Below, piece after piece: positions 1-7,640 of a stretch of DNA of 64,000 nt. Position 1 is the first letter of the stretch; each line of letters begins with the position of its first letter. Made by a program: the position numbers and the translations under genes. Source of the stretch: Bradyrhizobium sp. WSM1417. GTDB taxonomy: Bacteria > Pseudomonadota > Alphaproteobacteria > Rhizobiales > Xanthobacteraceae. The stretch lies in the NCBI RefSeq assembly GCF_000515415.1, contig NZ_KI911783.1:3710392-3774391 (forward strand), read 5' to 3'. A model generated the notes under the pieces. The model made no database searches. It had not been told where the DNA came from and saw nothing but the letters and a program-made list of their open reading frames with translations.

Positions 1-711
1 ATTTCGATCAGGCCGGCGCTGGCGCTGGGCGGTTGGCTTGCGTTCAAGCCTGCGCATGGCGGTGCCATGGTCATGGGCGACCTCGTGCTGCTCGAGACCG
101 AGATCAATCCCGTGATGGCGAAGATGATCGCGAGCGGGCTCGAGATCACCGCCGTACACAATCATCTGCTGCGTGCGAGTCCGGCCACGTTCTACATGCA
201 CATCGCCGGACACGGCGACGCCGTCAAACTGGCCTTGGCGATCCATGATGGGCTTGCCGAAAGCAAGACCCCGCTGACGGTCACGGCGCCGGCGAGCCCG
301 CCGCCCGCCATCGACCTCGACACCGCGAAGCTCGACCAGATCATCGGAGTGAACGGGAAAGCGAACGGCGGCGTCTACCAGTTCAACGTGAAGCGGCGCG
401 ATCCGATCACGCAAGACGGCATGTTGCTGACGCCCGTCGCCGCGATGGGCGTCGCGATCGCCATCAATTTCCAGCCAACGGGCGCGGGGAGGGCGGCCAT
501 CACCGGCGACTTCGTGCTGACCAGCGACGAGGTGAACCCCGTCATCCTGGCGCTTCGGACCCACGGCATCGAGGTAACGGCGCTGCACAGCCACATGCTG
601 GACGAACAGCCGCGGCTCTTCTTCATGCACTTCTGGGCCAATGACGATGCCGTCAAGCTCGCCGAGGGCCTCCGCGCAGCGCTCGACAAGACGGCGAGCA
701 CGAAGGGCTGA
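1..711 (+). CDS. DUF1259 (LppY/LpqO family) protein, 5' end missing
   Basis: The frame is open to the first base of the window, so the real start lies upstream and the Met at 67 is internal. The visible part holds one incomplete and one complete DUF1259-like repeat. Each repeat has a His-X-His pair (157-165 and 586-594) followed about ten residues later by an aromatic-Met-His, inside matching contexts (GDLVL or GDFVL, then EVNPV/EINPV). The repeated three-His pattern looks like a metal site, which is inference. LppY/LpqO proteins are usually exported and their function is unknown. The next gene starts 3 bp after the stop, so the two are probably co-transcribed. Family call is from sequence memory; biochemical role unknown. 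Confidence 0.75.
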   Translation: MSIRPALALGGWLAFKPAHGGAMVMGDLVLLETEINPVMAKMIASGLEITAVHNHLLRASPATFYMHIAGHGDAVKLALAIHDGLAESKTPLTVTAPASPPPAIDLDTAKLDQIIGVNGKANGGVYQFNVKRRDPITQDGMLLTPVAAMGVAIAINFQPTGAGRAAITGDFVLTSDEVNPVILALRTHGIEVTALHSHMLDEQPRLFFMHFWANDDAVKLAEGLRAALDKTASTKG

Positions 712-714
712 TGC

Positions 715-1410
715 ATGGACAAGCTCATGAACAAGCTCATGAACAAGCTCTTGGACAAGCTCATGGGCAAGCTTGCGCTGGCATGCATGCTGGCTTTGTT
801 AATGGGAGGGAACGCCATGGCCGAGACCTTGAATTTCGACAACACTGCTGCCGGAACTTCGCCCGACGGGTGGACTTTGACGATGACCGGCAAGGGACAG
901 CCGAAATGGACCGTGGAGGCCGAGTCCACAGCGCCAAGCAAGCGGAACGTTCTCAAGCAATCCGGCCGCGCAACTTTTCCCCTCGCTATCAAACGCGATA
1001 CGTCCATCCGTGACGGCTTCGTCGAGGTGAAATTCAAGGCCGTCGCAGGCTCGGAGGACCGCGCGGCGGGAGTCATCTGGCGTGCGAAGGATGCCGACAA
1101 TTACTACGTGGTCCGGGCGAACGCGCTGGAGGACAATGTCGTGCTGTACAAGACGGTCGATGGCGTTCGAACATCACTGGAGATCGTGGGTCGCAGAGGC
1201 GGCTATGGCGTCAGCGCGCCGGTGTCATCCGGGCAATGGCACCTGCTGCGCTGCGACTTCGCGGGACGTCGGTTCAAGGTGAGCTATGACGGCAAGCAAT
1301 TGTTCGAGGTGGAAGACGCCACCATTGCGGACGCGGGCATGATCGGCCTGTGGACCAAGGCAGATAGCGTGACCCTGTTCGACGATCTGACATATGGTGA
1401 GATCAAATAG
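715..1410 (+). CDS. Secreted LamG/DUF1080-like beta-sandwich protein
   Basis: The product is 231 aa. Its N-terminus is a run of (D/N)KLM units encoded by a 12-bp tandem repeat, followed by a hydrophobic signal segment ending near AMA-ET (about residues 17-36). The mature part resembles a concanavalin-like or DUF1080 fold: a region reading GVIWRAKDADNYYVVRANALE and a C-terminal IGLWTKADSVTLFDDL are typical of carbohydrate-binding/3-keto-disaccharide hydrolase-type sandwiches. A GAAGGG Shine-Dalgarno at 702-707 supports the start at 715; an in-frame Met at 763 would give a conventional signal peptide without the repeat. It sits 3 bp after the DUF1259 gene and just before a haem-binding protein gene. 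Enzyme activity is not established. Confidence 0.65.
   Translation: MDKLMNKLMNKLLDKLMGKLALACMLALLMGGNAMAETLNFDNTAAGTSPDGWTLTMTGKGQPKWTVEAESTAPSKRNVLKQSGRATFPLAIKRDTSIRDGFVEVKFKAVAGSEDRAAGVIWRAKDADNYYVVRANALEDNVVLYKTVDGVRTSLEIVGRRGGYGVSAPVSSGQWHLLRCDFAGRRFKVSYDGKQLFEVEDATIADAGMIGLWTKADSVTLFDDLTYGEIK
718..777 (+). repeat. 12-bp tandem repeat in the start of the secreted-protein gene
   Basis: Four near-identical 12-bp units (GACAAGCTCATG, AACAAGCTCATG, AACAAGCTCTTG, GACAAGCTCATG) plus a degenerate fifth unit cover the first codons of the gene at 715. The unit is a multiple of three, so copy-number change would lengthen or shorten the N-region of the signal peptide without a frameshift. Several units contain an in-frame ATG, giving several possible start codons. 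Confidence 0.85.
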
Positions 1411-1439
1411 GCGTTTGGTCACCTATGCCGGAGATTGTC

Positions 1440-1940
1440 ATGAACGTTCGATGCCTGTCGGTCGCGACGGCCCTGCTGATTGCGTCCATCTACCCGGTAC
1501 GGGCGGAGGAAAGCTTGGTCGCCTACAAATCGCTCGGTCCCGAACTGGCGCTCGATCTTGCGCGCGCTGCGTTGGCGAACTGCCGGACCCGCGGATACCA
1601 GGTTGCAGTTGCCGTGGTCGATCGCTTTGGCGTCACGCAAGTGATGTTGCGCGACCGCTTTGCAGGCCCTCACACGCCCTCGACGGCAGCAGGCAAGGCG
1701 TGGACGGCCGCCTCGTTCAAGACCAGCACGACCGAGCTGAATGCGATCAGCCAGCCGGGCATGATGCAGGCGGGCATTCGCAACCTTCCCGGAGCGGTCG
1801 TCATCGCCGGAGGACTGATCGTCGAAGCCGGCGGCTCCCTGGTCGGAGCGGTCGGCGTGTCCGGCGCGCCGGGCGGCGACGCGGACGAAGCGTGCGCGAA
1901 AGCCGGAATTGACGCCATACGCGACAAGCTGGACTTCTGA
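1440..1940 (+). CDS. Periplasmic GlcG/HbpS-like haem-binding protein
   Basis: The product is about 166 aa. An N-terminal signal peptide (MNVRCLSV to about PVRAEE) precedes a DUF336/GlcG-HbpS fold recognised from ALDLARAALANCRTRGYQVAVAVVD near the start, the central ISQPGMMQ...LPGAVVIAGGL, and the C-terminal GAVGVSGAPGGDADEACAKAGI. Proteins of this family bind haem or small cofactors; some act as extracytoplasmic haem sensors. GGAG about 7 bp upstream of 1440 favours this Met over the one at 1425. The gene follows the secreted LamG-like gene by 29 bp and probably belongs to the same unit. Ligand and physiological role are not visible from sequence. Confidence 0.75.
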   Translation: MNVRCLSVATALLIASIYPVRAEESLVAYKSLGPELALDLARAALANCRTRGYQVAVAVVDRFGVTQVMLRDRFAGPHTPSTAAGKAWTAASFKTSTTELNAISQPGMMQAGIRNLPGAVVIAGGLIVEAGGSLVGAVGVSGAPGGDADEACAKAGIDAIRDKLDF

Positions 1941-2039
1941 GGCGTTGTTCGCGAGCCGGGCGGCCGTCTGATCCACAGGGATGAGCAGACGCGCCGCCTT
2001 CACGCTGAGGTGTGACCGCTCATCGACAGGATATGACAA

Positions 2040-2279
2040 TCACCGGTCGTCGCGCCAACCTGAGAAGTAACACCGTCGAGCCTCCCCAACGATTGTTCTC
2101 GATAAGCCCATGTCAGCGAGAAGCCGGTCGTCCTGTTCGAGAAGCTCGTCGTATTGGCGTCGCCGTGTGATGCCGTCCAGCAGCGCGAGCGTGAGTTTCC
2201 AGAACCATCCAGGGTTTGGAGAAGGAACGAAGGCTGCGTTGGATGTGCAGATTGAGCCAGTGGTGCTGTCGCAAGACAT
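2040..2279 (-). CDS. Small DUF1127-family protein
   Basis: The product is 79 aa. The C-terminal half, about residues 25-65, carries the DUF1127 pattern: hydrophobic KLTLALLDGI, then RRRQYDELLEQDDRLLADMGLSR, matching the usual Arg-rich helix and LxDIGLxR core. An excellent Shine-Dalgarno (GGAGGTGAA, 3 bp before the ATG on the minus strand) confirms the start. Rhizobial DUF1127 proteins are small Arg-rich regulators, some linked to RNA turnover and phosphate or stress physiology; which role applies here is unknown. It is transcribed away from the GMC gene and alone in its strand block. Confidence 0.8.
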   Translation of the reverse strand: MSCDSTTGSICTSNAAFVPSPNPGWFWKLTLALLDGITRRRQYDELLEQDDRLLADMGLSRTIVGEARRCYFSGWRDDR

Positions 2280-2625
2280 GTTTCACCTCCATAAAGGAGC
2301 GAAACAACGCTTGGCTCGAAAGCTGGTCGGGCGGTTGTATTTGACCCGATAGCTCCTGCTATCATGCTCGTCTTTGCCGCACAAGTGATCGCTGAGGGCT
2401 CGCGCAGATAGGTCGGGATCAGCTGGCGATATGCACAATGGTGTCCCCGAGCGGTCTGAGGCGGGTCGCCGCGGAAATGGATGCCGTCGCTCTGCCGATT
2501 TGGGGCAGAGTTCAATGGGTGATCAAACGGGTTGCAGACCTGTTTGGTCGGATTGTGTGAAGCTCTTCATAAGCGCAGTGATTGAGGCGATGTAATCCTG
2601 TTTCGGGGACGAATAGGAGCATGCC
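2280..2625. other. Intergenic region between divergent genes
   Basis: This is the divergent promoter region for the DUF1127 gene (minus) and the GMC dehydrogenase gene (plus). A perfect small inverted repeat, GATAGC-TCCT-GCTATC, lies at 2348-2363, 69 bp upstream of the DUF1127 start, and could be an operator or a weak hairpin. The GMC gene has AGGAG at 2615-2619, 6 bp before its ATG. No convincing additional coding frame was seen. Confidence 0.4.
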
Positions 2626-4980
2626 ATGCTGCCACGCCTCAATCCCGATGCGAACGTTCTCACTGATGTCCAGCAGACGGCGTTTTCGTACGACGTTCTC
2701 GGTCGCTGGTGCTGCAGCACGTGGCACGAAGTTGCGAACAATGGTGGCGATCCCTTTGATGTCGTCGTTGTTGGTGCGGGCATGTTCGGCGGTTACATTG
2801 CCGAGAAGCTCTATCGGCGCGGCGAGGGCGTTGGCCTTCGGGTGTTGTTGCTGGATCCAGGGTCGTTCCTGGTACCCACGCACGTGCAAAACCTGCCTCG
2901 CCTTGCGCTCGGCGGGCCGGCCGAGCAGGTGGTCAACAGCAATGCAAGTGACCCGGGCCCGCAAAATATCGTCTGGGGCCATCCTTGGCACAGCAGCCAG
3001 GATTTTCCGGGAATGGCCTACTGTATCGGCGGTCGATCCCTGTACTGGGGAGGCTGGTCGCCGCGCCTCACTCCCGCCGATCTCGGCGCGCGACCGGCAG
3101 ATGAGGTCGCCTGGCCGGCAGATGCGGCGAGCTATCTGCTCGCCAATTACGAGGCCGTCGAAATCGAAATGGGCGTGAAGCCCACCACCGACTACATTTC
3201 AGGGTCGCTGTTCGAAAAATTGAGCGCGCGATTTGAAGGGGTCATTGGCGCCGGCCAATCCGTCGAGGAGGCCCCACTTGCCGTCCAGGGCAGATCGCCC
3301 GAGTCGGGGCTTTTCCCGTTCGACAAGTACAGTAGCGCCTATATCCTGTTCGATGCGGTCCGCGAAGACATCGGAAAGCGTTGGCGGAATAACATTGATG
3401 CTTGGCGGCATCTGATGATCTTGCCGCGAACCCAAGTGGTCAGGCTGGCCACATCCGGCAACCGGGTGACCGAAGTTGAACTGCTGGTAGATGGTCAGCA
3501 GCAGTTTCTTCGCCAGCCCCTGATTTCCCCCGACTGCATTTTCGTGCTGGCAGCCGGCACCATCGAATCAACGCGACTTGCATTGGATTCTCTGCAGGCT
3601 CCGGCATTGGGCACGAAGCGCATGGGTTCCAATCTGATGGCGCATCTGCGCAGCGACGTCACCGCCCAGATCCGTCGTTCCGCGATTCCCGGCCTGCCTG
3701 CGCACCCGACCGAGCTGGAGATGGCTGCGCTGCTCGTGCGCGGGACAACGAGTGATGGTCACGAGTATCACCTGCAGGTCACGGCAAGCGCAGGTAGCAG
3801 CTCCGACGCGAGCCTGTTTACGGCCGTTCCCGATCTGGATCTGCTGGATGCACTCCGAGCCAACCAGGACCCGGGATGGATCGCGATTACGTTGCGCGCC
3901 ATCGGGCAAATGATCGGGCATCCCAGTGCCCAACCCGGTGCTAGCAAGCAGAGCTGGATCAATCTCGCTTGGCAAAACGACCCGCGGACCGGAACGGCGC
4001 GCGCATGGGTCAATCTCGATCCCTCGGATGCCGACGTGAAGGCGTGGCAGGAGATGGAGGATGCGGGCGTGGCGCTTGCAAAAGCGGTGGCGGGGAATTC
4101 TGCGGACATCCGCAACGTCAAGGTCAACCGAAACAAGATCGGCACGACGCATCATGAAGCCGGCACATTGTGGATGGGGTCGCCCGGTCAGTCCGTCACG
4201 GATTCATTCGGCAAATTTCATCACCTCACCAACGCCTACGTTGCCGGACCAGCTCTGTTTCCGGTCATCGGATCGGCAAATCCGTCACTCACGGCCACGA
4301 CGCTGGCCCGGCGAACGGCAGATGCGATCGTCAGCAGCAAAACTGTTGCTCCCGACCTCGCCTTCAAGCCGCTATTCACCGGTTCGCGCCAGGGATGGCA
4401 GATGGCCGGCGGCGGTGACTTTCTTACCGTTTTTGGATCGATCCTGGAGGCGCAGCCGAACGGATTGGGCCTGCTTTGGTACACGCGGCAGGTCTTCCGC
4501 AATTTTATGCTGAAGGTCGATTGGTTGTCCTTCAATCCGACGACCAACGTCCCGGGTGGCCGTGCCGACAATTCCGGCGTGTTGATCCGTTTCCCTGCGC
4601 TGAATGCCAGCGATCCCGGCAATGACTGGAAGCTCGCATCGGACAAGGGCTACGAGATTCAGATCGACGACATGGGTTTCAACGTCGATACCGGACAAAA
4701 CTTCAGCGCGCTGCATCAAACGGGTGCCGTCTATGGACTGGCCCCCTCTTCATTAATCGCCTCGAAGCCCGCAGGTCAGTGGAATACATTCGAGATCGAA
4801 GCCACCGACGCGGCGATAAGCGTCAGCCTGAACGGGCAATTGGTCTCAAGCTACGCAATTCAAGCCAACGACGGACGCCGTCGACAGGGACATATCGGAT
4901 TGCAGTGCCACACCGGCAACGTGCAATTCAGGAATGTGATGATCCGCGCTTTGCCGGACACAGGCGCTCCCATCGCGTGA
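2626..4980 (+). CDS. GMC-family FAD dehydrogenase fused to a DUF1080 domain
   Basis: The product is 784 aa. Residues about 43-580 form a GMC oxidoreductase: the ADP-binding GAGMFG at 50-55, a middle substrate domain, and the C-terminal signature with catalytic His509/His510 (THHEAGTLWMG) and Asn552 (GSANPSLTATTLARR). No signal peptide or twin-Arg motif is obvious. Residues about 583-780 form a DUF1080/LamG-type sandwich (SGVLIRFP, GYEIQIDD, WNTFEIEA, GHIGLQCH). DUF1080 proteins are known as 3-keto-disaccharide or 3-ketoglycoside hydrolases, and GMC enzymes include glucoside 3-dehydrogenases, so the fusion could oxidise a glycoside and cleave it. Substrate is inferred, not shown. AGGAG at 2615-2619 supports the start. 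Confidence 0.85.
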   Translation: MLPRLNPDANVLTDVQQTAFSYDVLGRWCCSTWHEVANNGGDPFDVVVVGAGMFGGYIAEKLYRRGEGVGLRVLLLDPGSFLVPTHVQNLPRLALGGPAEQVVNSNASDPGPQNIVWGHPWHSSQDFPGMAYCIGGRSLYWGGWSPRLTPADLGARPADEVAWPADAASYLLANYEAVEIEMGVKPTTDYISGSLFEKLSARFEGVIGAGQSVEEAPLAVQGRSPESGLFPFDKYSSAYILFDAVREDIGKRWRNNIDAWRHLMILPRTQVVRLATSGNRVTEVELLVDGQQQFLRQPLISPDCIFVLAAGTIESTRLALDSLQAPALGTKRMGSNLMAHLRSDVTAQIRRSAIPGLPAHPTELEMAALLVRGTTSDGHEYHLQVTASAGSSSDASLFTAVPDLDLLDALRANQDPGWIAITLRAIGQMIGHPSAQPGASKQSWINLAWQNDPRTGTARAWVNLDPSDADVKAWQEMEDAGVALAKAVAGNSADIRNVKVNRNKIGTTHHEAGTLWMGSPGQSVTDSFGKFHHLTNAYVAGPALFPVIGSANPSLTATTLARRTADAIVSSKTVAPDLAFKPLFTGSRQGWQMAGGGDFLTVFGSILEAQPNGLGLLWYTRQVFRNFMLKVDWLSFNPTTNVPGGRADNSGVLIRFPALNASDPGNDWKLASDKGYEIQIDDMGFNVDTGQNFSALHQTGAVYGLAPSSLIASKPAGQWNTFEIEATDAAISVSLNGQLVSSYAIQANDGRRRQGHIGLQCHTGNVQFRNVMIRALPDTGAPIA

Positions 4981-5157
4981 GGACTGCCAAGGGCTGAATC
5001 GGTCTCGATAGCCGTGCTGCTTGTGTCACCATTTCGGTTTTGGGCGTGGTCAACTTTGCGACCCGCTGCCGGGCCGCTCCGCTCGCACCCGGGATCTGTC
5101 CGCCGAGCTTTGACGGTCCGGTGCCGCTGACGCTGGTCGGACCGCCCGTCGTCCGTT

Positions 5158-5185
5158 GGGGCCGGACCGGCCGCCGTCCGGCCCC
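5158..5185. other. Perfect 10-bp GC-rich inverted repeat (hairpin)
   Basis: GGGGCCGGAC and GTCCGGCCCC flank an 8-base spacer. No T-run follows on either side, so it is not a classic intrinsic terminator. It lies 178 bp after the GMC gene and 13 bp before the FNR/FixK-type box of the copper operon. It could slow readthrough from the GMC gene or be an operator. Confidence 0.5.
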
Positions 5186-5197
5186 GGTCACGAACCC

Positions 5198-5211
5198 TTG
5201 ACCGGGATCAA
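5198..5211. promoter_or_regulatory. FNR/FixK-type box upstream of the copper efflux operon
   Basis: TTGACCGGGATCAA matches the CRP/FNR-family consensus TTGA-N6-TCAA. Its centre is about 68 bp upstream of the ATG at 5273. A class II activator centred at -41.5 would place the transcript start near 5246, leaving a leader of about 27 nt. Match and spacing are seen in the sequence; the identity of the regulator (FixK2, FnrN or similar) is inference. Confidence 0.6.
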
Positions 5212-5272
5212 TGACTGTTTTCGGTGCCCGAGTATGGTACTGAGACCGTGTTCCGCCCGAAAGCTGATATTG

Positions 5273-5638
5273 ATGCAGTTCGTCCGTACCATCCTGGCAT
5301 TCGCCATCGCCATATCCTTGGCGGTGCTGCCGGCTGGCGTGTCCGCGGCGAACCTCGCGATGTCGTCCGATGACATGGCGACCACCATGCACATGAGCGG
5401 CGCCGGGGACATGTCGATGGACGATTGCTGTCCCGACATGAAGGGAACGGGCTCCCACACTGGCGGCTCCAAGTGCGGGATGGGCTTCTGCTGCGTTGGC
5501 GGGATCATCGCGCTCGGTGATGTCAGACCGGTCGCTTTTGAATATCTCGCCGTGGCGGCCAGCAAGATGACCCTTCCAGCCGACCAGGTTGTCTGCTTCC
5601 GCGGCGCCAGTCCTCCTTTCCGACCACCTCGAATCTGA
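5273..5638 (+). CDS. Small secreted Met/Cys-rich protein of the copper operon
   Basis: The product is 121 aa when read from the Met at 5273, which opens a clean signal peptide (MQFVRTILAFAIAISLAV...VSAAN). The mature part is unusually rich in Met, Asp, Cys and His, with MSSDDMATTMHMSG, a Cys-Cys pair in DDCCPDM, and CGMGFCC. This composition suits soft-metal binding. It is the first gene after the FNR/FixK-type box and precedes a YtkA/FixH-like protein and CusBA, so a periplasmic copper chaperone or buffer role is likely, perhaps replacing CusF. No family could be named with certainty. The upstream in-frame Met at 5156 would destroy the signal peptide and is rejected. Confidence 0.6.
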   Translation: MQFVRTILAFAIAISLAVLPAGVSAANLAMSSDDMATTMHMSGAGDMSMDDCCPDMKGTGSHTGGSKCGMGFCCVGGIIALGDVRPVAFEYLAVAASKMTLPADQVVCFRGASPPFRPPRI

Positions 5639-5738
5639 TCTCGCAAAGCCCGTGACGCGAGCGGCATGCCTGCTCGCGACGATGACTGACGTGCGCGCTT
5701 TTCGCCACGGCGATAGATCAATTCATGAGGACAGGACA

Positions 5739-6131
5739 ATGCTTTCCAGATTCAGCACCGCGGCTCTTGCCGCCACCCTTTCGCTCGCCGCTTCCGTCGC
5801 GATGGCGGGCGCCGGCGACTACGCCTTCGATCCGGTCAATCCGCAATTGAAGAAGGGCGAAGACGTCACGCTCGCCGTTCGCTTGACGAACAAGCAGACC
5901 GGCAAGCCCGTGCCGGACGCGGTCGTCTTCAAGACCCGCGTCGACATGGCGCCGGACGGGATGGCCGAAATGGAGTCGGCGGTCGCACCGCTGCCCTCCA
6001 AGGAGCCCGGTGTGTACGCCTTCAAAACGGACCTGCCGATGGCCGGCCGCTACCAGATGACGCTATCGGCGAAGGTGCAGGGCGAACCCGAGACCGTCAT
6101 CGGCAAGGTGATCGTCACGGCGACGAAGTGA
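5739..6131 (+). CDS. Periplasmic FixH/YtkA-like protein
   Basis: The product is 130 aa. A signal peptide (MLSRFSTAALAATLSLAASVAMAGAG) is followed by a single Ig-like sandwich: a strand-rich region containing VTLAVRLTNKQTGKPVPDAVVF and ending in GRYQMTLSAKVQGEPETVIGKVIV, the pattern of YtkA-like/FixH domains. AGGACA just before 5739 supports this start over the longer frame from 5589. YtkA-like proteins often sit in operons with metal efflux RND systems. The position between the Met-rich protein and cusB suggests an accessory periplasmic role in copper export. Confidence 0.7.
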   Translation: MLSRFSTAALAATLSLAASVAMAGAGDYAFDPVNPQLKKGEDVTLAVRLTNKQTGKPVPDAVVFKTRVDMAPDGMAEMESAVAPLPSKEPGVYAFKTDLPMAGRYQMTLSAKVQGEPETVIGKVIVTATK

Positions 6132-6215
6132 GCGTTCGGGCGCTGCCCCGGCGGCGCCCGACATTCCCCTTTTCATTCACATGGATGCGCGCTCCCGGGC
6201 GCGCGGATACACGAC

Positions 6216-7640
6216 ATGAAAACGCTGCGTCTCCTGACGGCTCTTGCGCTGGGCGGCGGCCTGGCCCTGGCCGGTTACTGGCATTTGAACCGTGCGCGAG
6301 GGCTCCTCGATGCCGAGATCATATCGGCCGCGGCTGCCGCCGAGCCAACTCCGCTCTATTACCGCGATCCGGGCGGTGCGCCGCTTTGGTCTGCCGGTCC
6401 GAAGAAGGACGAGCGCGGCCGGGACTACCTGCCGGTCTATGACGACGATCAGGCGGTCCAGGCCGGACCGAAGGCGCAGCAGGCGTTTTCGCGGAAAATC
6501 CTCTATTACCGCAATCCCATGGGCCTGCCAGACACCTCGCCGGTGCCGAAGAAGGATTCGATGGGGATGGATTATGTCCCCGTTTACGAAGGCGACGACA
6601 CCGACGACGGCACCGTGAAGCTGTCGCCCGGCAAGATCCAGCGCACGGGCGTGAAGTCCGAGCCGGTCGAGCGGCGCTCGATGCGGGTCGCGATGAAGGC
6701 GCCCGGTACGATCCAACTCGATGAACGCCGCATATCGGTGATCGCGATGCGCGCCGAAAGCTTCGTGCAGAAGGTCGCCGACGTGACCACCGGCACGCGC
6801 GTCAAGGCGGGCCAGCCGCTGATGGAAATCTACAGTTCGGCGGTCGCCTCCGCAGCGGCGGAATATCTCGCGACGATCACCTCCAAGACGGTCGGCGGCG
6901 TCGAGACGTATGGCCGCGGCTCGCGACAGCGGCTGGTCAATCTCGATGTTCCCGATGCGGTTATCGCGGAGATGGACAGGACGCACACCTCGCCGGTCAC
7001 CATACGCTGGTCTGCGCCGCGCGATGGAGTCGTGCTCGAGCGTAGCGCGATCGAAGGTATGCGGGCCAATCCCGGCGACGTGCTGTTCCGGATCGCGGAC
7101 ACCTCGGTTGTCTGGGCGCTGGTCGACGTGGCCGAGCGCGATCTCGGCAGCATCGCGGTGGGGCAGTCTGTCGCCGTGCGCGCACGCGGTTTCCCCGGCC
7201 GAACCTTCACCGGGACGATCGCCGTTGTCTATCCGCAGGTGAACCGCGACACGCGAACCGTTCGTGTCCGGATCGAGCTTGCCAATTTGGACGCGATGCT
7301 GCTGCCGGACATGTACGTCGATGCCGAGATCGACACGGCCGATGCCGCGCCCGTCCTGGCGATACAGGACAGTGCGGTGCTCGACACCGGCAGCCGGCAG
7401 AGCGTCCTCGTCGACACAGGGGAAGGGCGTTTCGAACCGCGCGAGGTCAAGCTTGGTCGTCGCGGCGGCGGTTACGTCGAGGTGCGGGATGGTCTCGCGG
7501 AGGGCGAGGCGGTCGTTACCTCCGCCAACTTCCTGATCGATGCGGAGAGCAACCTGAAGGCGGCGCTGAAGGGGTTTGGCGAGGCGGCGTCCCGAGCCAC
7601 CGACGCCGGCCCTAACCATGCAACGGGAGATCACAAATGA
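6216..7640 (+). CDS. cusB: CusB-like RND periplasmic adaptor with two HMBD motifs
   Basis: The product is 474 aa. An N-terminal membrane/signal anchor (about 8-22) leads to two heavy-metal-binding-domain-like motifs. The second, about 96-124 (YYRNPMG...MGMDYVPVY), is canonical. The first, about 47-75 (YYRDPGG...RGRDYLPVY), has lost its Met residues. Then come the barrel-sandwich/lipoyl half-motifs and beta-barrel (GDVLFRIADTSVVWALVDV, VNRDTRTVRVRIEL) and the membrane-proximal domain (REVKLGRRGGGYVEVRDGL). It links the inner-membrane pump CusA to an outer-membrane channel and passes Cu(I)/Ag(I). The stop overlaps the cusA start by 4 bp. No outer-membrane factor gene lies in the window. Confidence 0.9.
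   Translation: MKTLRLLTALALGGGLALAGYWHLNRARGLLDAEIISAAAAAEPTPLYYRDPGGAPLWSAGPKKDERGRDYLPVYDDDQAVQAGPKAQQAFSRKILYYRNPMGLPDTSPVPKKDSMGMDYVPVYEGDDTDDGTVKLSPGKIQRTGVKSEPVERRSMRVAMKAPGTIQLDERRISVIAMRAESFVQKVADVTTGTRVKAGQPLMEIYSSAVASAAAEYLATITSKTVGGVETYGRGSRQRLVNLDVPDAVIAEMDRTHTSPVTIRWSAPRDGVVLERSAIEGMRANPGDVLFRIADTSVVWALVDVAERDLGSIAVGQSVAVRARGFPGRTFTGTIAVVYPQVNRDTRTVRVRIELANLDAMLLPDMYVDAEIDTADAAPVLAIQDSAVLDTGSRQSVLVDTGEGRFEPREVKLGRRGGGYVEVRDGLAEGEAVVTSANFLIDAESNLKAALKGFGEAASRATDAGPNHATGDHK

Noticed and set aside
2722..2737. TGGCACG...TTGC sequence resembling a sigma-54 promoter
   Set aside because: It lies inside the GMC coding region and the GG to GC spacing is one base short of the required distance.
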